Below are positions 6,054-12,540 of a stretch of DNA of 13,088 nucleotides, piece after piece. Every line of letters starts with the position of its first letter. Positions within the stretch are counted from its first letter, which is position 1. The stretch covers positions 1-13,088 of the forward strand of contig JADZBT010000177.1 of assembly GCA_020851915.1 (NCBI GenBank), written 5' to 3'. The notes beneath the pieces are model-generated. The model made no database searches. It had not been told where the DNA came from and was given only the letters and a program-made list of their open reading frames with translations. The position numbers and the translations under genes are program-made. This DNA comes from Alphaproteobacteria bacterium (GTDB lineage Bacteria > Pseudomonadota > Alphaproteobacteria > Rickettsiales > RI-342).

Positions 6054-8375
6054 TCACAAGAAACTGTACGGATCCACATCCACCTTCACCTGCGTGGTGC
6101 GGGGGATGGGCACGGCAGCGATCCAGCGGCGCAGGAGCTTCTGGATACTGAGCGTGCGGTCGGCGCGCACCAGCAGCCGGAAGCGGAATTTCCCGCGCAG
6201 GCGGTAGAGCGGCGCGGGTGCGGGGCCGAGTATCGTCACCTGCGGCAGCGCCTCGCCCATCGCCTGCCGCCCGATGGCATGGGCCACCCGGCGCGCTTCA
6301 TCCTCCTTGATGCCCGACACGATGATGGCCGCGAGCCGCGTGAAGGGCGGCATCAGCGCGATTTCCCGCGCATGAAGCTCCTCACCGAGGAACCCGTCGC
6401 GGTCGCCCTCCGCCATGGCGCGGATGGCCGGGTGATCGGGCTGCGCGGTCTGGAGGATGGCGCGCCCTGGCGCATCCTCGCGTCCGGCACGCCCCGTGAT
6501 CTGATGCAATAATTGATAAGTACGTTCCGACGCGCGCAGGTCGCCGCCCGACAACCCGATATCCGCATCGATCACCCCCACCAGCGCCAGCTTGGGGAAG
6601 TGGTGTCCCTTGGCCATCATCTGCGTGCCGACGAGAATATCTATATCGCCCCGCTCCATGCGCGCGACCAGCGCCTCGGCCTCGGCCACGGTCTGCACCG
6701 AGTCGCTGTCCATCAGCGCCAGTTTCGCGTCAGGAAACAGCGCCGCCACCTCATCGCGCACGCGCTCCACGCCGGGGCCGCAGGGTGCGAGCTTATCCTC
6801 CACCGCGCATTTCGGGCAGGCCTTGGGCATCGGCTCGACATAGCCGCAATGGTGGCACTGGAGGGAGTGACGAGAGTCGAGAGTCGAGAGTCGAGAGTCG
6901 CGTGCGGCCCCCACCCCAACTCCTCCCGCTTGCGGGGGGAGGTTAGGTGGGGGGAATCTTCCCCGCGACTCTCGACTCTCGACTCTAACCACTCCCTTCC
7001 CATGCTGTACCAGCCAGGTCGAGCAGCTCGGGCACTGGAAGCGATGCCCGCAGGCGCGGCATAATGTCAGCGGCGCATAGCCGCGCCGGTTGAGGAACAG
7101 CATCACCTGCTGCCCCTTGCCCAGTGTGTCGGCAATGGCCGCGCGTAACGGGTCGGAGATCCAGCGCGTCGCGGGGAGGCCGCGAATATCCGCTATCTCG
7201 ACCTCCGGGTATTCCGCCCCGGCATGGCGCTCGGGCAAATGCAGGCGGCCATAGCGTTTATTCTCCACATTGGCGACCGTTTCCAGTGCCGGCGTCGCCG
7301 ACACTAACACTACGGGTATGCTCTCGATATAAGCCCTCACCACCGCCATAACGCGCGCCTGATAGATGACGCCCTCTTCCTGCTTATAGGCCGCCTCGTG
7401 CTCCTCATCGACCACGATGAGCGCGAGGTTCTTGAAGGGCAGGAACAGCGCCGAGCGCGCCCCCACCACCAGCCGCGTGCTGCCTTCCGCCACGCCGCGC
7501 CATGTATCGCGCTTCTTCGCGCGCGGCACGCCCGAGTGCCACACGGCGGGCGCAGCGCCGAAGCGCGCGCGGAACCGCTCCAGCCATTGCACCGACAGCG
7601 CGATCTCCGGCAGCAGCACCAGCACCTGTTGCCCCGCCTTGAGCGCCGCCTCGATGGCCGCGAAATAGACCTCCGTCTTGCCCGAGCCGGTCACGCCGTC
7701 GAGCAGCGTCGCACTGTATGTTTTCGCGGCAACCTTTTGTATCAACGCATCCGCCGCCGCAGTTTGCGCGGGCGAGAACTCCGTCACCCGGCGCTCGAAA
7801 TCGAAATGCTGCTCCGGCAGCGGCACGGCCAGCGACACCTCTTCGATCGCCCCCGCCTCCGCCAGCCCCTTCACGACCGCCGCACCGACACGGGCCTGCT
7901 TCGTTATCTCGGCGGCGGAACGTGCGATGCCATCCGCCAACAACTCCAACACCCGCGTGCGCGCGGGAGTGCGCGATACCCCCTCTCCCTTAGGGAGAGG
8001 GCCGGGGTGAGGGGCCTGCACCCTCCGTATCCGGAATGCCCGCTGCGCCTTCGGCGCTTCCAGCGCCTCGGGCACGGAGAGCGCCATCTTGAGCACCGCC
8101 CCGCGCGGCGTCAGCGTATAATCCGCCACCCAGTCGATGAAGCTCCGCATCGCGGGCGTGAAGGGCGGCAGCGCCCCCAGCTGGTCGATGCCCTTGAGCT
8201 TCGCCTCGGGCACGTCGCTTGCGCCTTCGCCCCACAGCACGCCATGGAGCGTGCGGCCACCGAACGGCACGCGCACCAGCGCACCGTCGCGCACCGGCGT
8301 GCCGTCGGGCAGGCGGTAATCGTAAAGCTCGCCCATCGGGATGGGCAGCAGCACTTTGGCGCGCGGTGCGGACAT
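6054..8375 (-). CDS. priA: Primosomal protein N' (replication restart helicase PriA) with two in-frame repeat insertions
   Basis: PriA recognises stalled forks and D-loops and reloads the replisome. Domains in order: N-terminal DNA-binding region (1-110); winged helix (about 135-185); helicase lobe 1 with Walker A GVTGSGKT (227-234), PEIALS and Walker B DEEH (323-326); zinc region with all eight cysteines, C439, C442, C448, C451, C507, C510, C520, C523; lobe 2 with GTQMMAKGHHFP, then GRAGR (628-632); C-terminal domain from about 675. At 773 aa it is longer than the usual 730 or so. The excess lies in two places. Residues 460-504 sit between C451 and C507, where other PriA proteins have about 14 residues and this one 55. 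PHPGPLPKGEG (122-132) precedes the winged helix. Both are translated repeat elements, listed separately, and the frame stays open through both. The ATG at 8375 gives the expected N-terminus (KVLLPIPMGELYDY); GGGAG lies 11 bases upstream. Whether the inserts impair zinc binding is unknown. Confidence 0.96.
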   Translation of the reverse strand: MSAPRAKVLLPIPMGELYDYRLPDGTPVRDGALVRVPFGGRTLHGVLWGEGASDVPEAKLKGIDQLGALPPFTPAMRSFIDWVADYTLTPRGAVLKMALSVPEALEAPKAQRAFRIRRVQAPHPGPLPKGEGVSRTPARTRVLELLADGIARSAAEITKQARVGAAVVKGLAEAGAIEEVSLAVPLPEQHFDFERRVTEFSPAQTAAADALIQKVAAKTYSATLLDGVTGSGKTEVYFAAIEAALKAGQQVLVLLPEIALSVQWLERFRARFGAAPAVWHSGVPRAKKRDTWRGVAEGSTRLVVGARSALFLPFKNLALIVVDEEHEAAYKQEEGVIYQARVMAVVRAYIESIPVVLVSATPALETVANVENKRYGRLHLPERHAGAEYPEVEIADIRGLPATRWISDPLRAAIADTLGKGQQVMLFLNRRGYAPLTLCRACGHRFQCPSCSTWLVQHGKGVVRVESRESRGRFPPPNLPPQAGGVGVGAARDSRLSTLDSRHSLQCHHCGYVEPMPKACPKCAVEDKLAPCGPGVERVRDEVAALFPDAKLALMDSDSVQTVAEAEALVARMERGDIDILVGTQMMAKGHHFPKLALVGVIDADIGLSGGDLRASERTYQLLHQITGRAGREDAPGRAILQTAQPDHPAIRAMAEGDRDGFLGEELHAREIALMPPFTRLAAIIVSGIKEDEARRVAHAIGRQAMGEALPQVTILGPAPAPLYRLRGKFRFRLLVRADRTLSIQKLLRRWIAAVPIPRTTQVKVDVDPYSFL
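6863..6996. repeat. About 134-bp inverted repeat element inserted in priA (heptamer arms around a GC-rich palindrome)
   Basis: Outer ends GGGAGTG (6863-6869) and CACTCCC (6990-6996) are inverted. Inside come four GAGAGTC heptamers (6872-6899) on the left and three in the opposite orientation, GACTCTC or GACTCTA (6967-6987), on the right. The core, about 6908-6954, is a second palindrome (CCCCCACC ... CTCCTCCCGC TTGC GCGGGGGGAG ... GGTGGGGG). It is therefore a nested element: a REP-like palindrome inside heptamer arms. It carries seven GANTC sites. Read in priA it encodes residues 460-504, with the tell-tale NLPPQAGG from the core. No transposase is present; it could move only as a non-autonomous element, if at all. 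Confidence 0.85.
7978..8014. repeat. REP-like palindrome inserted in frame in priA
   Basis: CCCTCTCCC (7981-7989) and GGGAGAGGG (7993-8001) form a 9-bp stem with a TTA loop, followed by CCGGGGTGAGGGG. In priA it encodes PHPGPLPKGEG. That peptide is familiar as the translation of a widely dispersed palindromic repeat of Proteobacteria (recalled, not searched). It lies in the linker before the winged helix, where an insertion is likely to be tolerated. Confidence 0.8.
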
Positions 8376-8677
8376 GAACGAGGGTGCTCCCTATGACTCA
8401 CATCCCTGACGCCCGTGAGGGCGATCCGGGATCTCACGATGGGCCCCCGGATCTTCGTCGCTTACGCTCCTCGTCCGGGGTGTGAATATATTTCCGAAGT
8501 GACTAATGCCTAGACCATAAGAAAAATCCTTAGTAAGTTACCGGCGAAATGTTATGAACGCCAGCCTTAACCGGTTCGCTTTCTGACGGATATTAAAGAA
8601 AGCGCCCCGGCAAGCGCGACTGCGCGTCGCGCCGTGTGGCGCGCAGCCATAAATATAAACTCAGGAGCCTTTGCTAC
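8376..8677. other. Divergent intergenic region between priA and tal
   Basis: This 302-bp region has no credible coding frame. From left to right it holds the priA leader (8376-8402), a REP-like palindrome pair (8403-8480, listed separately), an AT-richer stretch (8481-8600), and a stem GCGCGAC/GTCGCGC with a 5-base loop (8614-8632) that may lie in the tal leader. TATAAA at 8654-8659 resembles a -10 box but has no matching -35 box, so I call no promoter. CAGGAG (8662-8667) is the tal ribosome binding site. Confidence 0.6.
8403..8480. repeat. Pair of REP-like imperfect palindromes upstream of priA
   Basis: The first palindrome (8403-8431) pairs TCCC..GA.CGCCC with GGGCG.TC.GGGA around a GTGA loop, with small bulges. 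The second (8445-8480) has CCCCGGA and TCCGGGG as outer arms around 22 bases. Their side-by-side placement between two divergent genes is typical of REP pairs. No T-run follows either stem, so a terminator role is unlikely. Confidence 0.65.
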
Positions 8678-9331
8678 ATGAAATTCTTTGTTGATACCGC
8701 CGATGTGAAAGAAATCCGCGAGCTCGCCGCCACGGGCATGCTCGACGGGGTGACGACCAATCCTTCGCTGATCGCCAAATCGGGCCGCAAATTCCTCGAG
8801 GTCATCGAAGAGATCTGCGGCATCGTCGAAGGCCCGGTGAGCGCGGAAGTCGCCGCCACCGACGCCGACACCATGATCAAAGAGGGCAAAAAACTCCGCA
8901 AGATCGCCAAGAACGTCGCCGTGAAAGTGCCGCTCACCTGGGACGGGCTCAAGGCCTGCAAGGCGCTCTCCGACGACGGCGCGATGGTCAATGTGACACT
9001 GTGCTTCTCCGCCGCGCAGGCGATACTGGCCGCGAAAGCGGGTGCGGCCTTCATCTCGCCCTTCGTGGGCCGTCTCGACGACATCGGGCAGGACGGGCTC
9101 GACCTCATCGCCGAGATCACCACTATCTATAACAACTACGACTGGCCGACCGAAGTGCTGGTCGCCTCCGTGCGTAACCCCGTGCATATCGTGGCCAGCG
9201 CCAAGATGGGCGCGGACGTGGTGACGGTTCCTCCCTCGGTCATCAAGCAGCTGGTGAACCACCCGCTCACCGACAAGGGCCTCGAAACCTTCCTCGCCGA
9301 CTGGAAGAAGACCGGACAGACGATTTTGTAG
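8678..9331 (+). CDS. tal: Small-type transaldolase (TalC/FSA family)
   Basis: This class I aldolase-type enzyme moves a dihydroxyacetone unit between sugar phosphates in the non-oxidative pentose phosphate pathway. The protein is 217 aa, the length of the short transaldolase/fructose-6-phosphate aldolase family. Marks are MKFFVDTADV at the start, DGVTTNPSLIAKSG (23-36), the Schiff-base lysine K83 in VAVKVPLTWDGL, and SPFVGRLDD (127-135). In E. coli fructose-6-phosphate aldolase the residue in the SPF position is Tyr, whereas transaldolases have Phe; here it is F129, which favours transaldolase activity. The ATG has CAGGAG 10 bases upstream; a longer frame from 8636 would overlap that site and is rejected. 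The next gene begins 3 bases after the stop, so tal, DUF484 and xerC probably form one operon. Confidence 0.93.
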   Translation: MKFFVDTADVKEIRELAATGMLDGVTTNPSLIAKSGRKFLEVIEEICGIVEGPVSAEVAATDADTMIKEGKKLRKIAKNVAVKVPLTWDGLKACKALSDDGAMVNVTLCFSAAQAILAAKAGAAFISPFVGRLDDIGQDGLDLIAEITTIYNNYDWPTEVLVASVRNPVHIVASAKMGADVVTVPPSVIKQLVNHPLTDKGLETFLADWKKTGQTIL

Positions 9332-9334
9332 TAT

Positions 9335-10072
9335 ATGGCAATGCCCACCCTCGATACCGGCGAAGACAAGGATCCCATCATCACCCGCGAGCAGGTGATT
9401 CAGTACCTCATGGCGCATCCCGGTTTTCTCGACGAGAATCCGGAGCTGCTGACCTTTCTCACCCCACCCACCTACCAGTCCGAGGAGGGCGGCGTCGTCA
9501 ACATGACGCGCTTCATGGTCGATCGTCTGCGGAAGGAAGTGGAAAAGGTACAGCGGCAGTTCGGTGAGCTGGTCTTCTCCGCGCGCGATAATCTCTCGGC
9601 GCAGGCGCAGGTGCATGAGGCGGTCATCCAGCTATTGCGCTCCGCCACCATCGAGGAGCTGCTCTCCATCACCTGCGTGGATCTGCAATCGGTGTTCGAC
9701 GTCGACGTGGTGCAGCTCTGTCTGGAAACCGACATCGGCCCCCGCGAATACCTGCCTGAGGAGCACGCGCTGTCGGGCATGACGTTCCTCAAGCCCGGCA
9801 TGGTCGACGCCATCCTCGGCAAGCACGAGAGCATCATCCTGGGCGCCAGCGGCGCGGCCATCAGCCAGATATTCGGCGAGGCGGCGGGTCTGGTGGGCTC
9901 CTACGCACTGGTGCGGCTACACCTCGACCACCCGCACCGCAACGGTCTGCTCGCCTTCGGCGTCCGCAACCCGGAGCGCTTCCACGAGCGGCAGGCCACA
10001 GACCTGCTGGAGTTCCTGGGCGCCATCATGGAACTCTGCCTCGACCGCTGTTTGCAGAAAACGGGGAAATAG
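9335..10072 (+). CDS. DUF484 family protein
   Basis: A 245-aa protein of the DUF484 family, whose biochemical role is not known. The N-terminal helix bundle shows the family pattern: VIQYLMAHPGFLDENPELL (27-45), then a coiled-coil stretch (RFMVDRLRKEVEKVQRQ) and a GAF-like C-terminal half (from about residue 85) ending FLGAIMELCLDRCL. No signal peptide or membrane segment is seen. It sits between tal and xerC; DUF484 next to xerC is a recurrent arrangement in Proteobacteria, which hints at a link with recombination or cell division (inference). The ATG is 3 bases after the tal stop and lacks a Shine-Dalgarno sequence, so translation is probably coupled. An ATG at 9341 is an alternative start two codons later. 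Confidence 0.88.
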   Translation: MAMPTLDTGEDKDPIITREQVIQYLMAHPGFLDENPELLTFLTPPTYQSEEGGVVNMTRFMVDRLRKEVEKVQRQFGELVFSARDNLSAQAQVHEAVIQLLRSATIEELLSITCVDLQSVFDVDVVQLCLETDIGPREYLPEEHALSGMTFLKPGMVDAILGKHESIILGASGAAISQIFGEAAGLVGSYALVRLHLDHPHRNGLLAFGVRNPERFHERQATDLLEFLGAIMELCLDRCLQKTGK

Positions 10073-10083
10073 GCGGGGTCTAA

Positions 10084-10115
10084 GACTCTTTGACTCTTTG
10101 ACTCTCCGATTCTAC
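10084..10115 (+). repeat. 8-bp tandem repeat (GACTCTTT) between DUF484 and xerC
   Basis: Units GACTCTTT, GACTCTTT, GACTCTCC and a degenerate GATTCTAC follow each other at 8-bp spacing. Every unit contains GANTC (GACTC three times, GATTC once). The array ends 9 bases before the xerC ATG and fills the place where its Shine-Dalgarno sequence should be; none is visible. It shares the GACTCT core with the 7-bp repeats near and inside priA, but its period is 8. Confidence 0.75.
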
Positions 10116-10124
10116 TCTCCCCGT

Positions 10125-11084
10125 ATGATCGCCACCCTGCCCCTCACGCTCACCGCTCAACTCGCACCCGACCTTCGCGATGCGGCCACCGCGTGGCTTT
10201 CGTGGCTTACCAAAGAGCGCCGCTATTCGGCGCATACCACCTCCGCATACCTGCGCGATTTTTCCGCATTCGTTGCCTTCTTCCACGAGTATCTGGGTGA
10301 GGGGCCGCTTACGCTGGCGCATCTGGAATCGTTGGATCTGCGTTCCCTTCGCGCATGGCTGGCGGCGCGCGCCGGGCGCACCCTCTCCGCCACCTCGACC
10401 GCGCGCGCCATATCGGTGATACGCAATTTCTTCCAGTTCCTCGACAAGCGCGGGCTGGCGCATAACCCCGCCGCGCGCCACCTTCGCCCGCCGAAAATTT
10501 CCAAGCCCCTGCCGCGCGCGATCACTGCCGGGCAAGCGGGCGACGCGGTGGAACAGATCGGTGAATTCGCTGGTGAAAGTTGGGTGAGCGCACGCGACAC
10601 GGCGCTTCTCACCCTCATCTATGGCTGCGGACTGCGTATCGGCGAGGCGCTGTCGCTCGACGTCAAGGACATCCCTTCCGGCAACAGCATGGTGGTAACG
10701 GGCAAGGGCAACAAGCAGCGCGTCGTGCCGGTGCTGGCAGTCGTGCGCGAGGCCATCGCCGCCTACCTCGCGGAATGCCCCTTCTCCCTCTCCGGTGCGG
10801 ATGCGCTGTTCGTGGGCGTGCGCGGCGAACGCCTCAATCCCGGCATATTCCAGAAGCGCGTGCGGGAGTTACGCATACGCATGGGACTGCCCGAGGACAC
10901 CACGCCGCACGCCTTCCGCCACAGCTTCGCGACGCACCTGCTGGCAGGCGGCGGCGACCTTCGCACCATACAGGAATTGCTCGGCCACGCCGACCTCTCC
11001 ACCACGCAACGCTATACGCATGTCGATACGGCGCGGCTGCTGGAGAGCTATCGCAGCGCCCACCCGCGCGCGGGCAAAAAATAG
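10125..11084 (+). CDS. xerC: Tyrosine recombinase XerC
   Basis: XerC works with XerD at the dif site to resolve chromosome dimers before division. The protein is 319 aa from the ATG. Residues about 17-110 form the SAM-like core-binding domain; the catalytic domain runs from about 130 to the end. All six active-site residues are present with normal spacing: R171 (GCGLRIGEAL), K194 (GKGNKQR), H262 and R265 (PHAFRHSFATHLL), H288 (LLGHADLS), and Y297 (TQRYTHV). A TTG at 10098 would add nine residues encoded by the upstream tandem repeat and is unlikely. The position after DUF484 favours XerC over XerD or a phage integrase, and there is no attachment site or phage gene. The gene is probably co-transcribed with tal and DUF484. 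Its stop codon lies within the terminator of the convergent block. Confidence 0.94.
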   Translation: MIATLPLTLTAQLAPDLRDAATAWLSWLTKERRYSAHTTSAYLRDFSAFVAFFHEYLGEGPLTLAHLESLDLRSLRAWLAARAGRTLSATSTARAISVIRNFFQFLDKRGLAHNPAARHLRPPKISKPLPRAITAGQAGDAVEQIGEFAGESWVSARDTALLTLIYGCGLRIGEALSLDVKDIPSGNSMVVTGKGNKQRVVPVLAVVREAIAAYLAECPFSLSGADALFVGVRGERLNPGIFQKRVRELRIRMGLPEDTTPHAFRHSFATHLLAGGGDLRTIQELLGHADLSTTQRYTHVDTARLLESYRSAHPRAGKK

Positions 11085-11102
11085 GGCCGCGCGAGGCGGC
11101 CC
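11076..11102 (-). terminator. Intrinsic terminator of the minus-strand unknown-gene block, overlapping the xerC stop
   Basis: On the minus strand GGGCCGC and GCGGCCC (11102-11096 and 11090-11084) form a 7-bp GC stem with a 5-base loop, followed by TATTTTTTG (from 11083 down). It lies 26 bp after the stop of the 221-aa gene. In the plus direction no T-run follows the stem, so it should act mainly on the minus strand. Confidence 0.8.
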
Positions 11103-11128
11103 GGGGATAGTGCCTGCGGCAACCGGCT

Positions 11129-11794
11129 TTATTCCCTGCCGATGCCGGATTCTTTCTCCATTATGGCCGTGACTGCGGCGGTGACGCCGTATCCATAAGG
11201 AACATCCACCGCATTGCCGTTCCCCGCCAGCACCCGGCCGAATTCCGCCGCGCCTGCGGCGAACCTGTCAATATTGGCCCGGGCTTCCGGGTCGGGAAGC
11301 GCGTTTATCGCGGTTGCGAGGCGCAGCAGGTTGGGATCGGTGATCGATTCCAGATTATAGAGTTTCGTGTCCTGATTGAAGTCGGCCATGGCGATGGCCG
11401 CCAGATCCTTCTGGTTTATCCATACCCCGCTGCCGTCCGCGCCAGAAACGAACATGCTCCCATCCTGGCGAACGTCCACCTGATCGTCCTTATTGTCGAT
11501 GAGCGCATGCACGGCCGCGACGCCGGAGATCACGCCGGTTCCATTCTCATCCAGAACCTGCGCTTCTACATTGTTGCCCTGCGCCGTCCCCACCTGATTG
11601 TCCGATAGCCCCTGCACTTTCTGGCCGAACACACCTTCCATCGCGTAGGTCTGCCCGACGGTTCCGCCCACGGCGGTGAGAAATGCGTCCGGCTCCATGC
11701 TGAAGCCTGCCGTGCTCCCGAGCGTGGCGACATAGGCCGCCACCGCAGGATAGTCTGCGGCCAGTTGCGTCAATTCGGCTTCGGTGATCGCCAT
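11129..11794 (-). CDS. Unknown acidic protein (221 aa), last gene of the repeat-protein block
   Basis: I do not recognise this protein. It is acidic, glycine- and alanine-rich, has no signal peptide or membrane segment, and contains no cysteine. A stretch at residues 99-150 is rich in D, N and G; D138-E149 (DFNQDTKLYNLE) resembles a 12-residue EF-hand calcium loop (D1, N3, D5, E12), but it lacks the usual Gly at position 6, so calcium binding is only a possibility. The ATG has AAAGGA 8 bases upstream. It lies 36 bp after the 230-aa gene and is followed by a good intrinsic terminator, so it closes an operon. It does not share the 97-aa repeat of its two neighbours. Codon use and G+C look like the rest of the window. 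Confidence 0.75.
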   Translation of the reverse strand: MAITEAELTQLAADYPAVAAYVATLGSTAGFSMEPDAFLTAVGGTVGQTYAMEGVFGQKVQGLSDNQVGTAQGNNVEAQVLDENGTGVISGVAAVHALIDNKDDQVDVRQDGSMFVSGADGSGVWINQKDLAAIAMADFNQDTKLYNLESITDPNLLRLATAINALPDPEARANIDRFAAGAAEFGRVLAGNGNAVDVPYGYGVTAAVTAIMEKESGIGRE

Positions 11795-11830
11795 ATGCTC
11801 AGTCCTTTCGCACCGGAAAAATGCTCTCTA

Positions 11831-12523
11831 TCAGCCTATCTGGTTGTTTCTGGCCGCAGAAGCGCCCTGCGCCGTTGCGGGAGATAGTTCCCCCAGATCT
11901 CCGTCCAGCGCATCGAGTTTGCAGAGCGCGTCGATCTGGAATGTCTGCACCCCGCCCAGCGCATTCGCGATCACATCCTCGTAAAGCGCCGCATCCTTCT
12001 GAGGCACGATCTTGTCGAGTTCGTCGATGAAGGTTCCCAGAGTGGTTCCCTGCTGGCCATTCGCCAGATCCAGCTGCGTGGCATTCAGGTAGGCGAGGCA
12101 AAGATTGGCCGTGATGCTCTTATCCGCATCGCCGCCCAGCCGCGCGATCATATCGTCTATATCCTGATCCGTAAGGCCCGACTCGAGGGTGCGGAGATGA
12201 AAATCCGCGATGGCGGGCGCAAGCACGGCCCCCTCGGGAATCGGCGCGAAGACCGTATCCATATCCAGCCCCAGATTACCGAGCAGCCCGCCATCCTCGC
12301 GCATCAATGCGGACAATTCTTCGGTGAAGGCCAGCTTCGCGCCCTCTTCGAGCGCCATGGGCGGGCGGGTATATTTCAGGTCGAGCGCCTCGATAGTCCG
12401 CAACTGGAGCGCCTCAAAATCCGTAAGCGGATCATGTGCGACCGCGCCCAACGCATGCTGGAGTTGCTTGAGAGCGGCCTTTATATCGTCCTGACCGCTC
12501 GCGATGTCCTGATTTTCTGACAT
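11831..12523 (-). CDS. Unknown protein (230 aa) with one C-terminal copy of the 97-aa repeat module
   Basis: Unrecognised acidic, probably helical, soluble protein. Residues about 120-212 follow the repeat unit of the next gene upstream: LGTFIDELDKIV corresponds to FGAFLEEINQRV, AALYEDVIANAL to GARYADTIKAAL, and FQIDALCKLDAL to FGVSMKLAEFAPL. Its end, SPATAQGASAARNNQIG, matches the neighbour's end, APVAAQGVAAADKGPQIC, so both module and tail are shared. The N-terminal 115 residues are unrelated to anything I know. The ATG has GGGTAGG a few bases upstream, and the start is 17 bp after the neighbour's stop. Function unknown; its grouping suggests proteins made together. Confidence 0.78.
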   Translation of the reverse strand: MSENQDIASGQDDIKAALKQLQHALGAVAHDPLTDFEALQLRTIEALDLKYTRPPMALEEGAKLAFTEELSALMREDGGLLGNLGLDMDTVFAPIPEGAVLAPAIADFHLRTLESGLTDQDIDDMIARLGGDADKSITANLCLAYLNATQLDLANGQQGTTLGTFIDELDKIVPQKDAALYEDVIANALGGVQTFQIDALCKLDALDGDLGELSPATAQGASAARNNQIG

Positions 12524-12540
12524 ATGCCTACCCGCTTACA

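Noticed and set aside
6863..6996. PriA insert as an intein or a frameshifted pseudogene region
   Set aside because: It is only about 45 residues, has no splicing motifs, keeps the frame, and its DNA is clearly inverted repeats.
7398..8396. Plus-strand open frame (332 codons) opposite priA
   Set aside because: Low-complexity Arg/His-rich translation; PriA motifs on the other strand are unambiguous.
8636..8677. Longer N-terminus of tal from an upstream start
   Set aside because: The extension contains the Shine-Dalgarno sequence at 8662-8667 and does not resemble transaldolase N-termini, which begin MKFFVDTA.
8567..9616. Minus-strand open frame (349 codons) opposite tal and the start of the DUF484 gene
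   Set aside because: It spans two well-supported plus-strand genes and their junction, and shows no motifs.
10084..10115. Tandem repeat before xerC as a CRISPR array or direct-repeat origin iterons
   Set aside because: Units are 8 bp without spacers, only three to four copies, and no replication initiator gene or AT-rich region lies nearby.
10125..11084. xerC as an integrase of a mobile island
   Set aside because: It is in a DUF484-xerC context with XerC-like length and motifs; no att repeats, tRNA or phage genes are seen nearby.
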